Source: Triglochin maritima (taxonomy: Eukaryota; Streptophyta; Magnoliopsida; Alismatales; Juncaginaceae). From it: 64,000 nucleotides of DNA. The DNA lies in the NCBI GenBank assembly GCA_963682175.1, contig OY821775.1, positions 38,128,053 to 38,192,052 on the forward strand, in the 5' to 3' direction. A model generated the notes under the pieces. It saw only the letters and a program-made list of their open reading frames with translations. It was not told where the DNA came from and ran no database searches. This document shows positions 23,169-36,326 of this stretch, one piece after another. The position numbers were made by a program, and so were the translations under genes. Positions within the stretch are counted from its first letter, which is position 1; each line of letters opens with the position of its first letter.

Positions 23169-23665
23169 TAGGGATGCAAATGGTAACCGATTATCCGAGT
23201 ATCCGATTCGAAAATTACAATTTGGTTGGTATTTGGTAAAAAAAAATACTGAATACAATTTGGAATTAAAATAGATTTAATTTTTTTTTATCATTTTCAA
23301 ATTCGAATATAGGTCAAATCTTATCCGAATATCCGAAAATATTAATTTTGACATCCAATATATATGGTTATTAATATTTGTATTGTGAGTTAATAAAAAA
23401 ACTAAGTTATTTCCTACGTAAATATAAACATAATAGTTTAAATTATTTCCTATGTAAAATAATTTTCCAAAATATTTTAAATTATACAACAAAATATATA
23501 TAAAAATATGTCATAGGAATTTGAACATTATCTGAGAAAAATTCTCAAATTCGGATATGAAATTAATATGCTATAAAAATTTGAATTTAATATGTTTATT
23601 TGGAATTCAGAGTCGAATTCAATTACTAGTTATACCAAATTCGAAAAGATCTATTTGCATCGTTA
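23169..23665. mobile_element. Probable hAT-like MITE in the permease promoter region
   Basis: The left end TAGGGATGCAAAT and right end ATTTGCATCGTTA are imperfect inverted repeats. The inner flanks hold 'ccgattatccga' and 'ttatccgaatatccgaa' repeats. The possible 8-bp flanks match poorly. It ends about 280 bp before the permease start codon. Confidence 0.55.
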
Positions 23666-23849
23666 AGTGGTGAACTTGAATGTGTGGTGGGGGATTTTTC
23701 TAATTTTTTTCAATTAATATATTAGGTTGGAAAATCACGGCTTAAGAATAGATAAAATGTTAGATATTAAATATTAAATTGGCATGCAACCGAACATTAC
23801 AATCGAACGTTTCTTCCAACCGAACCTCCGAACCCCTGGGCCCTGGCAT

Positions 23850-23857
23850 TATAAATA
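23850..23857 (+). promoter_or_regulatory. TATA box of the amino acid permease gene
   Basis: TATAAATA, 99 bp upstream of the start codon, in a CT/CA-rich leader context. Transcription is expected to start about 30 bp downstream. Confidence 0.6.
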
Positions 23858-23948
23858 CCTGATGAGACCACCCAAAAAAAAACTTGTTGCATTACACCCT
23901 TCACATCTTACGTATCCACATTCTACGTCTACAATACAAGGTTTTAGA

Positions 23949-26900
23949 ATGGACGTCGAGGTTCAGAATCACGACGTCGACGACGACGGAAGGCCGTTAA
24001 GAACAGGTAAACACACTCATTAAACACATAATCAGCGCGGTGTCAAGTAGTAATCGGGCAATCTCTTCAGGATTTCGACTTCTACGGCACTTTACATTGA
24101 CATTAAAATATCTGACTTCAACTTCCTTTTCCGCAATAATTTTAGTTGACATTATGAAATCCGACTCGTCGTCTGACCTGAATTCATAACCCCGTTTTCA
24201 TATTGGATTCGTGTTTTTTGGGTTTGGTTTCAGGAACGGTTTGGACAGCGAGTGCGCACATCATAACGGCCGTGATAGGGTCGGGGGTGCTGTCGCTGGC
24301 GTGGGCCACCTCGCAGTTGGGGTGGCTCTTCGGCCCGTTTACGATCCTCCTCTTCTCTCTCGTCACGTATTACACGTCGAGTTTGTTGGCCGATTGTTAC
24401 CGGAGCTCCGACCCGGCTAGTGAGGGCCGCCGGAACTACACCTACATGCAGGCTGTCAAGGACAACCTTGGTTTGTATCGCAGCTTTAAAAAAAAATTGA
24501 TTTTTGAGTTGTTGTGCGAATTTTTTGGTTTGGAGATTTTATAATTTATGGTAAGTCATGTAATTATGGTCAGCTAATGACCCGTTTGAATAGTAAGTTG
24601 AATTGTTTTTTGCTGTTTATATTTTTAGGGACTAATTATTAGGAAGAGTATAAAGAGTTGGTTTTGTAGACTGTAACTCTATTTTTCTCAGGATTTGGAC
24701 GGATTTGTGGTCTTATTCTTATACTGTTTAATTTCCGTGAAATTTTTCAAAAATACCCTTTGAATAACACAAAATATCACGAGGACCATCTAACGTTTCA
24801 TGATTTGTTGGATGCCCTCTATAGGGGCAAAACTTTCAATATAATAATTTTGGTATATTTTTACCTAATTAATTTGACATATTAATACTTCCAACTTCAT
24901 ATGAAGTTGGCTCTAGAAGTTTCCTATTAACGCTTTACAATAAGAACTTGAGGATTTGTCAAGTTCAAATGTGATTCATGATGAAGCTACATCGTAAGTT
25001 CAGTCTAACTGAAGTGTATCTAAGGTTGTATGAAATATTTTAGGATAATAATGTTATTTTTAGCTATCTGGGTCTGGGTGGAGGAGATATGCCTCTACTT
25101 CTCTTGGGTATAACCCAAGAGTAAAAATGTAAAGAGGATTATCTACAAACATTTGATAACATCCACTAAAGTCATAAGTAAACTTTAATACTAGAAGTTT
25201 AGATTTGAAACTTGTGATTTCCCTCCTTAATTTTGAGTGCAGCTTGGGTTCTTACCAAATTGAGCTTTTGCTAATCTGGATCACAACAAAAAGTAGACAC
25301 TGAGTACATTAAAATACAGAAATCAACTGTTACATGTTTTCATTGGTTAATTGTCTAACCCAATTTGTTGATAGAAAACGTAAGTTTAGTTTATATTGGC
25401 TCAACTCGTTCCCATAACCAACTTGATTTTATATTTGTCAATTTTAACCGAAACAAGCTCACAATCTTTTTTCATGGCTCTCCTTCAGTTGATCTAACAA
25501 ATTGGATTTTGTTACTCTTAATTAGGCAAGAAAAGTGTGTGGTTGTGTGGACTCTGCCAATACACCAACCTATTTGGATCAAGCATCGGTTACACCATCA
25601 CAGCCGCAATAAGTGCAGCGTAAGAGCAATATTTAGGGACATTACTTGGTTTTCACCTCATACTTTACTTGCTGACTTGTTTTGCAATTCCAAAATAAGT
25701 AAATAACTCAGATTCATTGTTTCAGGGCTATAAAGAAATCTAATTGTTACCACTCAAGAGGGCATGATGTCGATTGTAGCACGCCGACGAGCATGTACAT
25801 GGTTGGCTTCGGCGCAATCCAAATTGTTTTATCTATGCTCCCCAACTTCCACAACTTGCAGTGGATTTCCATTGTCGCATCGGTCATGTCTTTTTCGTAT
25901 TCTTTCATTGCCATTGGGCTTTCACTTGCTCAAGTAGTCTCAGGTACGAAGCTCTTATTTTTCGTAAACTCGATAAATTCCAAGTGTTAAGATATAGTAA
26001 AAACTTACGGCTCAAGTGAATTAAGAACCCTTAACAACTTAGATGGTGTCCTTCGGAAAATTTGTAAACTATAAACTGTTTTTGTTTTTCCTTCTGAGCA
26101 GGCAATACAGGAAAGACCAACCTTACAGGGGTTCAAATTGGAATTGATGTTGGAGCAGCAGAGAAGGTGTGGGGTTCATTTCAAGCTCTTGGAGACATCG
26201 CATTTGCCTACTCATTTTCCATGATTCTAATAGAGATCCAGGTACTTCAACAAATTATATACCATCTGTGGATCTTAGTAATTTAATTTCTCTCCCTCTC
26301 TCTAAATGATGCATGTATGTATGCTTGTATATAAAACTAAAGTTTACAATGATTTTTCAGGACACATTGAGGTCGCATCCCGCAGAAAATAAAGTCATGA
26401 AAAAGGCAACCTTGATCAGCACAACAATAACAACAGCGTTTTATGGCCTGACTGGTTGTCTTGGTTACGCCGCTTTTGGGAACAAGTCTCCTGGTAACAT
26501 CCTCACTGGATTCGGATTCTATGAACCTTATTGGTTGGTTGACCTTGCAAATGTCGCCGTCGTTATACACATTGTTGGTGGATATCAGGTATTCACAGCT
26601 TAATTTCGAACCCAACATATCTAATTCATATATAAACTAAAACAATAATTATATAAACTCAACATCAAACTTATGCGCGTAATTCTTTTGCTGTTGTTGC
26701 TTAAACCGATATGTTGTTGTAAAATTACATTATTTCTTTTAAACTCTAATGGATGTTTTTTCAATAAAATTTACCAAAAGCACAACTAATTAAGATATAC
26801 ATAATGATGTATGGGGATTGTAAATGGTGTAACGTCCCGAAACAGCGGAAGATTTAAAATTTCGAAATAACGAATAAAACTGACAACTCAAGGCGGGAAC

Positions 26901-29900
26901 GTCACTAATATATATATATATAAATCCGGGTGCACCCAAAATACATGGAGTTTACAAAAGGTGTACAACTACAATCCAGATGAAAGAAATGAAAATACAA
27001 GTAGTCGTACAATCTTGCAAATGCCGAAGAGGATCCGACTCCAAAGCGCTCCGTCCTCGGTCACCACCCACCCGGAACTACTGTGGTCCTGAAATAAAAA
27101 GTGCAACAACAATGCCTGAGTTTCCTGAAAGGAAACCCCGTATACCAAGCCCTAAATGCATGCAAGACTATCAATGAAACCTATCATACTAGTCATCATG
27201 GCATGGCATCAATGCGATACATAAAACAATCCCTCAACGGGTAAACAAACCCACTACGGGGTAAACAATCCCACCACGGGGAACCACAGGACCTCTGTCC
27301 GCAAACTGTAAGGGGTCCCACTCTGAGACCTACCGTAGGCACATACGGTCTAGCAGAAGGTACGCAACGAACCCCACACGCGACTACTCTAGTCAAGGGA
27401 TCGGTGAGGAGCGTCCGCACGCCTGCGCGAAGTAGAAATCAGCTGAAATCTCGAGGTCAACACCTCACCAACGGGGCCGTCGCCCAGGTCGGTCCACTCA
27501 TCTGGAGGAGCCCGTCCAGACTACCCTGCCGGAAAAGATCGTCGGCAGTCCATACCCTCACCGGAACAGCATCGGTGGGACACCATCGCCCGGAAACGTC
27601 GTCGGACGGCACTTCCGCCGGAACAGCATCGGCAGAACAATCATCACCCGGAACAGCATCGGGTGGAACGATCATCGCCTCGTCTACACGAGCGATCCGA
27701 GCTCAAACAGCCCGCAGGGTCAACATGCTCCAACGAGCCGTGCACCTCGTGCACCGGGATCCTCAATCCCTCAGGCCTGCTACTCTACTGTGAGTCAGAA
27801 CATCCAGGCTACGTCGCCCTCCATCTGAGGAGACGACACGTCCCAGATGCCCACACTCTTCCACACGGCGGTCCCTGGGCAGGCACGCAGAACGCACCCA
27901 CCGTCACCTCCCGGCTCACGCGCTAAGCGAGGACACGGGTTTCCGTGGACAGAGTTGACATCTCACTAGGACAAGAAAACCAGTACTGTGCCCCATCGGT
28001 CGACCGAATCAGGCAAACCGGTCGACCGAAACCAACAGTAACGGTCGAACAGATTTCCTCCAAACGGTCGAACAAAGTGTCCAACACTCTGTCTCCAATC
28101 GGTCGAACCAGCGGGAAGAACCGGTCGACCGGACAGGTCAAAATCCTAGGTCTGACTAAGTCAAAATCAATTCAACTATCGGTCGACCGACTCAAGGGTC
28201 CCGGTCGACCGAACATTACAGGGTCAGCCTAGTAATTCTAAGTCATATAATCGGTCGAACGCATATACTAACCGGTCGAACCAACAAGCAGTAAACAACA
28301 ACAACTTAAGTTCCGGTCGAACCACAAGGCTCGGTCGACCGGAAACAGGCAACATCAAACGCAAACCCACAAAATTTGGCATAACCGGTCGACCGCCCCA
28401 AGGCATCGTCCGACCGGTTCTGGGCAAAACATCAAATTACACTAGCACCGGTCGACCGCCCGAAGGCACCGGTCGACCGTTGGTCGACAGCAACCTTGCA
28501 CCAGCCAAGGATTTTACGCCGTTTTCTTGTCGCCGGTGAGGTCTCCGACCTCCCGCGACCGACCCAAACTTCCCCCAACATGGAGAACCACAAAACACAC
28601 TAATGCTTGGCATACCTCAAAAGAAAGACGAGACCGCCGGAGCAACGCTCACGCCCGTCGCCTCCACACGCGCGACTTCCTCACGCCGGAGCCTCCACGC
28701 CGCCTTCTTCCTCCACTGGTCGCCGGAAAAGCAAGGAGAAGGGTGAGGTTTGGGTGGAAACACGAGTGGCAACAAAAGATGCAAAAAGGGTGAGTTTTTG
28801 GTTTTTAAACACAAAACCTAATACCTACCCCATACCTCCACCATACTCTCCACCATACCACCTCACTCCTCTCCCATACCTCCAACCATACACAGCCCAT
28901 ACCTTCCCTCTCTCTCTCACGTCCTTACAATCCACCCTCCTTAAAAGGATTTCGTCCCGAAATCAAGGCAAACACTCACCGAAAAGCTCTGGATACCGCC
29001 TTCTGACATCCTCCTCGATCTCCCAAGTGGCCTCGCGCTCGCTGTGATGCTGCCACCTGACCTTCACCATCGGAATGGTCCTCCTCCTGAGCTGATGATC
29101 CATGCGATCAACAATCTCGACCGGCCTCTCCTCGAGTGACAAGTCCTGCTGAATCTCTGGAACTGCAATCTCAATGACATGCGACGGGTCTGCCACATAC
29201 TTCCTCAGCATCGACACATGGAAGACATTATGCAGACCCGAAAACTGCGGCGGCAAAGCAATCCGGTAGGCGACCTCACCAACTCGGTCCAAGATCTCGA
29301 AAGGTCCAACATATCTCGGACTAAGCTTCCCCTTCTTCCCGAACCTCATGACTCCTCGGGCAGGAGAGATCTTCAGAAACACATGGTCGCCCACCTCGAA
29401 ACTCAACGCCCGCCTGCGTCGATCTGCATAACTCTTCTGCCTGCTCTGTGCTGTGGCCAGTCTCCTCCTAATCATATCCACCTTCTCTGCATACATCTGC
29501 ACGATCTCTGGCCCCACTAACTGCCTCTCGCCCACATCACTCCAGCATACCGAAGATCTGCAAGGCCTCCCGTACAATGCCTCGTACGGTGCCATCCCAA
29601 TACTCGAGTGGTAGCTGTTGTTGTAGGCGAACTCTATCAGCGGCAAGTGCTCATCCCAGTGCCCTGCCCAGTCCAGTGTGCATGCTCTCAGCATATCCTC
29701 CAAGGTCTGAATCGTCCTCTCTGACTGACCATCGGTCTGCGGATGGAACGCTGTACTGAATCTCAGACGCGTCCCCAAAGCCTGCTGCAGACTCCCCCAA
29801 AATCTGGAAGTGAATCGTGGATCTCGATCGGAGATGATGCTCACTGGCACCCCATGCAACCTGACTATCTCCTCCACGTACAACCGAGCCAGACCCTCCA

Positions 29901-32900
29901 AAGGCAACGTGGTCCTGATCGCTAAGAAATGCGCCGATTTGGTCAGTCGATCGACTATCACCCAAATCGCGTCGTGGAATCTCCTCGTCTTCGGCAATCC
30001 TGTGACAAAATCCATCGTCACGTGCTCCCACTTCCACTCGGGAAGCTCGATACACTGCATCGGTCCTGCTGGTCGCTGATGCTCAATCTTCACCTGCTGG
30101 CAGACCAAGCATCTGCTCACAAACTCCGCTATGTCTCGCTTCATCCCCTTCCACCAGAAATTACGCTGCAGGTCCTTATACATCTTCGTGCTCCCCGGGT
30201 GAATGGAATATCGTGCTCGGTGTGCCTCCTCCATGATCTCCTCTCTCAGCTCATCCACCCTCGGCACCCAAATACGGCTTCTGAACCTCAGACCACCATC
30301 TGCTCCAATGCTGAAATCAGATCCCTCCTGAGCAGACAACTGCACCAGACCAGCCAACTCCGCATCGGTACCCTGAGCCTGCACAACTCTCGAGACAGTC
30401 TGCGGCTCAACTCTCAAACCAGCAATCACTGCCCCCTCTGCTGACCCAGCAAACGGCCTCCACTCTGACAGGGACTCAAGCAATCTCCACTCCTGAACGC
30501 AGAGGCTCGCTACCGACACCTCAACTCTCCTGCTCAGTGCATCAGCAACTGAATTGGCCTTCCCCGGATGATAGGATATGGTGAAGTCGTAGTCCTTAAT
30601 GAACTCGAGCCACCTCCTCTGCCTCATATTCAGCTCCTTCTGCGAAAATAGGTACTTCAAGCTCTGGTGATCGGTGAAAACCTCGAACTACTCCCCGTAC
30701 AGATAATGCCGCCAAGTCTTCAGTGCATGAACTACCGCCGCCAACTCCAAGTCATGAGTGGGGTAGTTCCTCTCATGATCCTTCAACTGTCTCGAAGCGT
30801 ACGCCACGACCTTCCCGTGCTGCATAAGTACGCAACCCAAACCGATCCCTGATGCATCACTGTAAATCACAAACCCTCCGCTACCGCTCGGAAGTGTCAG
30901 GATCGGTGCTGTCGTCAGCCGTCGCTTCAACTCAAGAAAACTGTCCTCGCACTTCCGGGACCAAGCAAACCTAACTCCCTTCCGCGTCAAAGCCGTGAGC
31001 GGAGAAGCAAGTCGGGAGAAATCCTGAATGAATCGCCTGTAGTAGCCTGCTAACCCCAGAAAACTCCTGATCTCAGTCACGCTCGTCGGAGCCTTCCACT
31101 GCGTCACTGCCTCCACCTTCGCTGGGTCCACTGAGATCCCGTCCTTCGACACGATGTGTCCCAAGAACGCCACCTGATCCAACCAAAACTCGCACTTCTT
31201 GTACTTGGCATACAACTGCTGATCCCTCAAGATGCCAAGCACAATCCTCAAGTGCTCTCGGTGCTGCTCCCAGTCCGGCGAGTACACCAAGATGTCGTCG
31301 ACGAACACAATCACAAAACTGTCAAGGTACGGCTTGAACGTTCTGTTCATCAGGTCCATGAATGCTGCAGGGGCATTCGTCAATCCAAACGGCATCACCA
31401 GAAACTCGTAGTGCCCGTACCGTGTCCTGAAGGCTGTCTTCTGAACATCTGCCTCCCTGATCCTCAGCTGATGATATCCAGATCTCAAATCAATCTTCGA
31501 GAAGACCTTCGCCGTCTGTAACTGATCAAACAGGTCCTCGATCCTGGGTAAGGGATACCGGTTCCTAACGGTAACCTTATTCAGCATCCTGTAGTCGATG
31601 CACATCCGCAACGACCCATCCTTCTTCTTCACGAACAAGACTGGCGCTCCCCACGGCGAGACGCTAGGTCGGATGAACCCAGTATCCATCAACTCCTGCA
31701 ACTGCTTCTTCAGCTCAGCCAACTCTGCAGGTGCCATCCTATACGGAGCCTTCGACTGCGGAGTCGCACCCTCCACCAAGTCGATGCCGAACTCGATCTC
31801 TCTGTGTGGCGGTAGCCCCGGGACATCCACTGGAAACACCTCTGCGAAATCCCGTACCACCTCAATGTCCTCCAGACTCCTCGACTCAGAATCTGACACA
31901 ACCAGTGTAGCCACATAAGCTCTGCATCCCTGCTGGATCAATCTCTGTGCCTTCACTGTCGAGACCATAATCCGACCTCTGCCTCTCAGCCCTCTGATCA
32001 CAACATCTGGCAGGTCCTCTCTCGGAATCAGAATCTTCTTCTCGCGGCAAAAGACCCGAACATCGTACTGGGACAGCCAATCCATCCCGAGTATGACGTC
32101 GAAGTCCTCCATCGGTAGCAAGACCAGATCTGCCGGAAAATCTTGGTCTCCCGAAACAACTGTGGTGCCGGGGAGGAAGCTCCCCACAATGCCCACCTCA
32201 CCCATGGGCGTACTGACTTCCAAACACACAGTCAGCAGCTCAGGGGTCCGACCCAACTCGCCAGCAAACTTCTCCGAAATGAAGGAGTGAGTGGCACCGC
32301 AATCAAAAAGGACTCTAGCAACACGACCAGAAACAGAAAGAGTACCTTCCACCACAGTGTTGGAGTCCCTCGCCTCCTCAGCCTGGATGGTGAAAACCCG
32401 CCCGGCGACTCTGCTCGGTCCCGGTGGTGCAACTGCGCGACTGCCTCCGCTCCTGCCTGCTGCTGGCGGTCCTGGCCTCCTACTCGGCTCTCCCCGCCTC
32501 TGCGGACAATCTCGAATGAAGTGCCCCATCTGGCCGCAACCCAGACACGCTCCAGTACGACGGGGACACTCCTGCCCCGGATGAGCTCCACCACAAGAAC
32601 CGCACATCCCGGGCCGACGCGCTCCTCCCCCATCAGACCGAGGCCTCTTGCCGGCCACCACTGCGGAACGGCCAGCTGCACGCCCCACTGCACTACCCTG
32701 AGGTCTCCTAGCCTCCTGGTAGTTCTCCTGGAAGTCCCGATCAAGAACTGTCGCGCACTCCACTGCATCTGCCAGAGTCCGCGGCATACTGGTGAGAACA
32801 CGAGACCTCAACTGCTTCCTCAGTCCCCTCACAAACTTCCTCGCTCTCTGCTCCTGAGTAACATAAATCTCTGGACAGTAGCGCTCCAGGGCGTTGTACC

Positions 32901-35900
32901 GATCGACGTAGGCAGCTAACGTCATATCCCTCTGCTCCAACGCCAGGAACTCCTCTCTCTTCGCATCTCTGACATGCGGCGGGAAGTATTTCTGATTAAA
33001 CTCCTCCAGAAACTCCTCCCAAGTCACATCATCTCGGTCGGCGAACACCACTGCAGATGTACTCCTCCACCAGCTCGACGCCTGACCTCTCAGCACGTAG
33101 GTAGCCAGACCTACCTGCAGCTCCGGTGCACATCCAATCGCACGGAAGATCTTCTGAATCGTGAAGATCCAGTCCTCAGCCAGCTCAGGATCCACTCCGC
33201 CCTCAAAAGTCGGAGGATGCTGCCTCATGAACCTGTCGTGCACCACACCAGGTCCTGCCTGCTCAGCTTGGGCAGCCTGGCGCTCCAGAAACTCGCCCAG
33301 CCTGTCCATAGTGCCATAGAGCGTACGCCGCTCCTCCTCCCATGCCGCGCCTCCCGTCCCCTCACTGGAACTACGCGGCAGGGGCGTACCTCTCACACGC
33401 CTCGGAGGCATCTGTCACCACAACAATCAACAGATAAGCAACAATGCATGCATGAGCTACAGAAAGTAATGCATGCCTCTAACACTACTCCTAAGGGTGG
33501 TTCTTTAGACGAAGACACAGGAATCGACCGCTCTGATACCAAGTTGTAACGTCCCGAAACAGCGGAAGATTTAAAATTTCGAAATAACGAATAAAACTGA
33601 CAACTCAAGGCGGGAACGTCACTAATATATATATATATATAAATCCGGGTGCACCCAAAATACATGGAGTTTACAAAAGGTGTACAACTACAATCCAGAT
33701 GAAAGAAATGAAAATACAAGTAGTCGTACAATCTTGCAAATGCCGAAGAGGATCCGACTCCAAAGCGCTCCGTCCTCGGTCACCACCCACCCGGAACTAC
33801 TGTGGTCCTGAAATAAAAAGTGCAACAACAATGCCTGAGTTTCCTGAAAGGAAACCCCGTATACCAAACCCTAAATGCATGCAAGACTATCAATGAAACC
33901 TATCATACTAGTCATCATGGCATGGCATCAATGCGATACATAAAACAATCCCTCAACGGGTAAACAGACCCACTACGGGGTAAACAATCCCACCACGGGG
34001 AACCACAGGACCTCTGTCCGCAAACTGTAAGGGGTCCCACTCTGAGACCTACCGTAGGCACATACGGTCTAGCAGAAGGTACGCAACGAACCCCACACGC
34101 GACTACTCTAGTCAAGGGATCGGTGAGGAGCGTCCGCACGCCTGCGCGAAGTAGAAATCAGCTGAAATCTCGAGGTCAACACCTCACCAACGGGGCCGTC
34201 GCCCAGGTCGGTCCACTCATCTGGAGGAGCCCGTCCAGACTACCCTGCCGGAAAAGATCGTCGGCAGTCCATACCCTCACCGGAACAGCATCGGTGGGAC
34301 ACCATCGCCCGGAAACGTCGTCGGACGGCACTTCCGCCGGAACAGCATCGGCAGAACAATCATCACCCGGAACAGCATCGGGTGGAACGATCATCGCCTC
34401 GTCTACACGAGCGATCCGAGCTCAAACAGCCCGCAGGGTCAACATGCTCCAACGAGCCGTGCACCTCGTGCACCGGGATCCTCAATCCCTCAGGCCTGCT
34501 ACTCTACTGTGAGTCAGAACATCCAGGCTACGTCGCCCTCCATCTGAGGAGACGACACGTCCCAGATGCCCACACTCTTCCACACGGCGGTCCCTGGGCA
34601 GGCACGCAGAACGCACCCACCGTCACCTCCCGGCTCACGCGCTAAGCGAGGACACAGGTTTCCGTGGACAGAGTTGACATCTCACTAGGACAAGAAAACC
34701 AGTACTGTGCCCCATCGGTCGACCGAATCAGGCAAACCGGTCGACCGAAACCAACAGTAACGGTCGAACAGATTTCCTCCAAACGGTCGAACAAAGTGCC
34801 CAACACTCTGTCTCCAATCGGTCGAACCAGCGGGAAGAACCGGTCGACCGGACAGGTCAAAATCCTAGGTCTGACTAAGTCAAAATCAATTCAACTATCG
34901 GTCGACCGACTCAAGGGTCCCGGTCGACCGAACATTACAGGGTCAGCCTAGTAATTCTAAGTCATATAATCGGTCGAACGCATATACTAACCGGTCGAAC
35001 CAACAAGCAGTAAACAACAACAACTTAAGTTCCGGTCGAACCACAAGGCTCGGTCGACCGGAAACAGGCAACATCAAACGCAAACCCACGAAATTTGGCA
35101 TAACCGGTCGACCGCCCCAAGGCATCGTCCGACCGGTTCTGGGCAAAACATCAAATTACACTAGCACCGGTCGACCGCCCGAAGGCACCGGTCGACCGTT
35201 GGTCGACAGCAACCTTGCACCAGCCAAGGATTTTACGCCGTTTTCTTGTCGCCGGTGAGGTCTCCGACCTCCCGCGACCGACCCAAACTTCCCCCAACAT
35301 GGAGAACCACAAAACACACTAATGCTTGGCATACCTCAAAAGAAAGACGAGACCGCCGGAGCAACGCTCACGCCCGTCGCCTCCACACGCGCGACTTCCT
35401 CACGCCGGAGCCTCCACGCCGCCTTCTTCCTCCACTGGTCGCCGGAAAAGCAAGGAGAAGGGTGAGGTTTGGGTGGAAACACGAGTGGCAACAAAAGATG
35501 CAAAAAGGGTGAGTTTTTGGTTTTTAAACACAAAACCTAATACCTACCCCATACCTCCACCATACTCTCCACCATACCACCTCACTCCTCTCCCATACCT
35601 CCAACCATACACAGCCCATACCTTCCCTCTCTCTCTCACGTCCTTACAAATGGTGTTGGATCCAATAATTGGAAAAACAGAAGACTTAATAATTGCAAGA
35701 TATCAAGATTACAATTAGACAAATAGATGGCAAAAGAAGTAAAAATAGTAATTTGGAGTCAAGATAGCAACATTTATTGTTACTAAGCCTGCTGCATTCA
35801 AAACTCAACTGATTTTCCAACCATCCTGAACCCATTTTAAATGATTTGCAAAATTAATTAGCTGTATATGATTTAATCTTTGAGGGTATCAATTCTATTT

Positions 35901-36326
35901 CAGGTGTACCTCCAACCATTATTTGCTGCAGTTGAAGACGTTACAGCCAAAAAATGGCCAAACCTGAAGCTCAAGTCAGAATACAAAGTCACATCAATAA
36001 GTTCATGCGATTTCAACATAAACATCTTCAGATTAGTATGGAGGACTGCATGTGTGATCCTCATCACAATTCTGGCCATCCTGATGCCTTTCTTCAATGA
36101 TGTGCTTGCACTGCTGGGTGCAATAGCTTTCTGGCCACTCACAGTCTACTTCCCAGTACAGATGTATGTGGTGCAAAAACAGATCCCTTCATTCTCAAGA
36201 AAATGGGTGATGTTGCAAAGTTTGAGCACTGTTTGCTTTGTGGTCTCACTTGCTGCTGCAGTTGGATCAGTTGAAGGTGTGATCACAGGACTTAAAGGAT
36301 ATGTTCCTTTTAGGACTAGAGCTTAG
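23949..36326 (+). CDS. AAP: Amino acid permease (AAP family), seven exons, with a chromovirus in intron 6
   Basis: Exons 23949-24006, 24235 or 24234-24470 (24234 keeps the frame), 25526-25619, 25726-25943, 26102-26241, 26361-26588 and 35904-36326 join with GT/AG borders into one 465-codon frame plus TAG. The product is a plasma-membrane H+/amino acid symporter of the AAP type (Aa_trans domain, about residues 20-455). Recognisable segments are [20 protein letters not shown] at the N-terminus, [20 protein letters not shown], and PYWLVD followed by [15 protein letters not shown] across the last splice. The C-terminus ends in GYVPFRTRA. Length and segments fit AAPs of about 460-490 residues with around 11 membrane spans. 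Intron 6 lies between codons 325 and 326 and is 9315 bp long because of an antisense Tekay element. The coding sequence looks intact; expression may depend on splicing across that element. The exact AAP paralogue cannot be assigned. Confidence 0.92.
26828..28929 (-). repeat. 3' LTR of the intronic chromovirus
   Basis: 2102 bp, nearly identical to 33545-35648. An array of CGGTCGACCG palindromes lies at 27998-28488. An AT repeat lies near the left end and a CT-rich stretch at the right end. Confidence 0.93.
27998..28488. repeat. CGGTCGACCG palindrome array, first LTR copy
   Basis: About 16 copies of CGGTCGACCG or the half-diverged form CGGTCGAAC, 10-50 bp apart, matching the array in the other LTR. 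Confidence 0.9.
28930..28945 (-). other. Polypurine tract of the intronic chromovirus
   Basis: On the minus strand TTAAGGAGGGTGGAT directly precedes the 3' LTR. It closely matches the tract before the 3' LTR of the second chromovirus at about 47.69-47.71 kb. Confidence 0.8.
28963..33411 (-). pseudogene. Gag-pol polyprotein of the intronic chromovirus, one nonsense codon
   Basis: The frame reads from ATG (33409-33411) to the stop at 28963-28965 with a single internal TAG at 30688-30690. Domains in order, by approximate residue: gag (60-240); CCHC knuckle [14 protein letters not shown] (about 285); protease with [10 protein letters not shown] (about 368); reverse transcriptase with FVDDIL (about 702); RNase H, where the stop falls at codon 908; integrase zinc region CLVCQQVK (about 1100); the catalytic core with SDRDPRF; and a C-terminal chromodomain-like module with [16 protein letters not shown]. 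The second chromovirus has a Gln codon at the stop position, so a single C-to-T change explains it. No frameshift is seen. It may be recent enough that the RNA could still be mobilised in trans; that is inference. Confidence 0.93.
33530..33541 (-). other. Primer binding site, initiator tRNA-Met type
   Basis: The minus strand reads TGGTATCAGAGC, complementary to the 3' end of initiator tRNA-Met, three bases from the LTR end. This is the usual primer of chromoviruses. Confidence 0.92.
33545..35648 (-). repeat. 5' LTR of the intronic chromovirus
   Basis: 2104 bp, TG to CA. It differs from the other LTR by a two-base AT-repeat step and about five substitutions, for example g/a in 'aa(g/a)ccctaaatg' and a/g in 'ccac(a/g)aaatttgg'. 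It includes the palindrome array at 34715-35207. Confidence 0.93.
34715..35207. repeat. CGGTCGACCG palindrome array, second LTR copy
   Basis: Sixteen motif copies counted by eye in about 490 bp. Perfect forms alternate with CGGTCGAAC/CGGTCGAACG variants and one CGTCCGACCGG variant. Confidence 0.9.
35904..36326 (+). CDS. AAP: Last exon of the amino acid permease gene
   Basis: This exon encodes the final 140 residues, with the last membrane spans. It begins with [12 protein letters not shown] directly after the acceptor tttcag and ends at TAG. It is separated from exon 6 by the inserted chromovirus but stays in phase 0 with it. Confidence 0.9.
   Translation: MYLQPLFAAVEDVTAKKWPNLKLKSEYKVTSISSCDFNINIFRLVWRTACVILITILAILMPFFNDVLALLGAIAFWPLTVYFPVQMYVVQKQIPSFSRKWVMLQSLSTVCFVVSLAAAVGSVEGVITGLKGYVPFRTRA

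Larger units (their letters stand above)
26828..35648 (-). mobile_element. Complete Tekay-type Ty3/gypsy chromovirus inside the permease intron
   Basis: LTRs at 26828-28929 and 33545-35648 run TG to CA and are flanked by the perfect target duplication AATGG (26823-26827 and 35649-35653). Read on the minus strand, the order is LTR, initiator-Met primer site, one gag-pol frame ending in a chromodomain-like tail, polypurine tract, LTR. That order, the single frame and the primer type fit the Tekay/Del chromoviruses. The LTRs differ by about five substitutions and one AT-dinucleotide unit, so insertion was recent. One in-frame stop disables the polyprotein. Confidence 0.95.

Noticed and set aside
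27404..28232. Several 70-130 codon frames here, repeated at 34123-34951 (for example with SVDR repeats)
   Set aside because: They lie inside LTRs, are duplicated because the LTRs are, and the repeating residues come from the CGGTCGACCG motif.
27998..28488. Short palindromes at intervals considered as a CRISPR array
   Set aside because: Repeat units are only 10 bp, spacing is irregular, and the context is a plant LTR.
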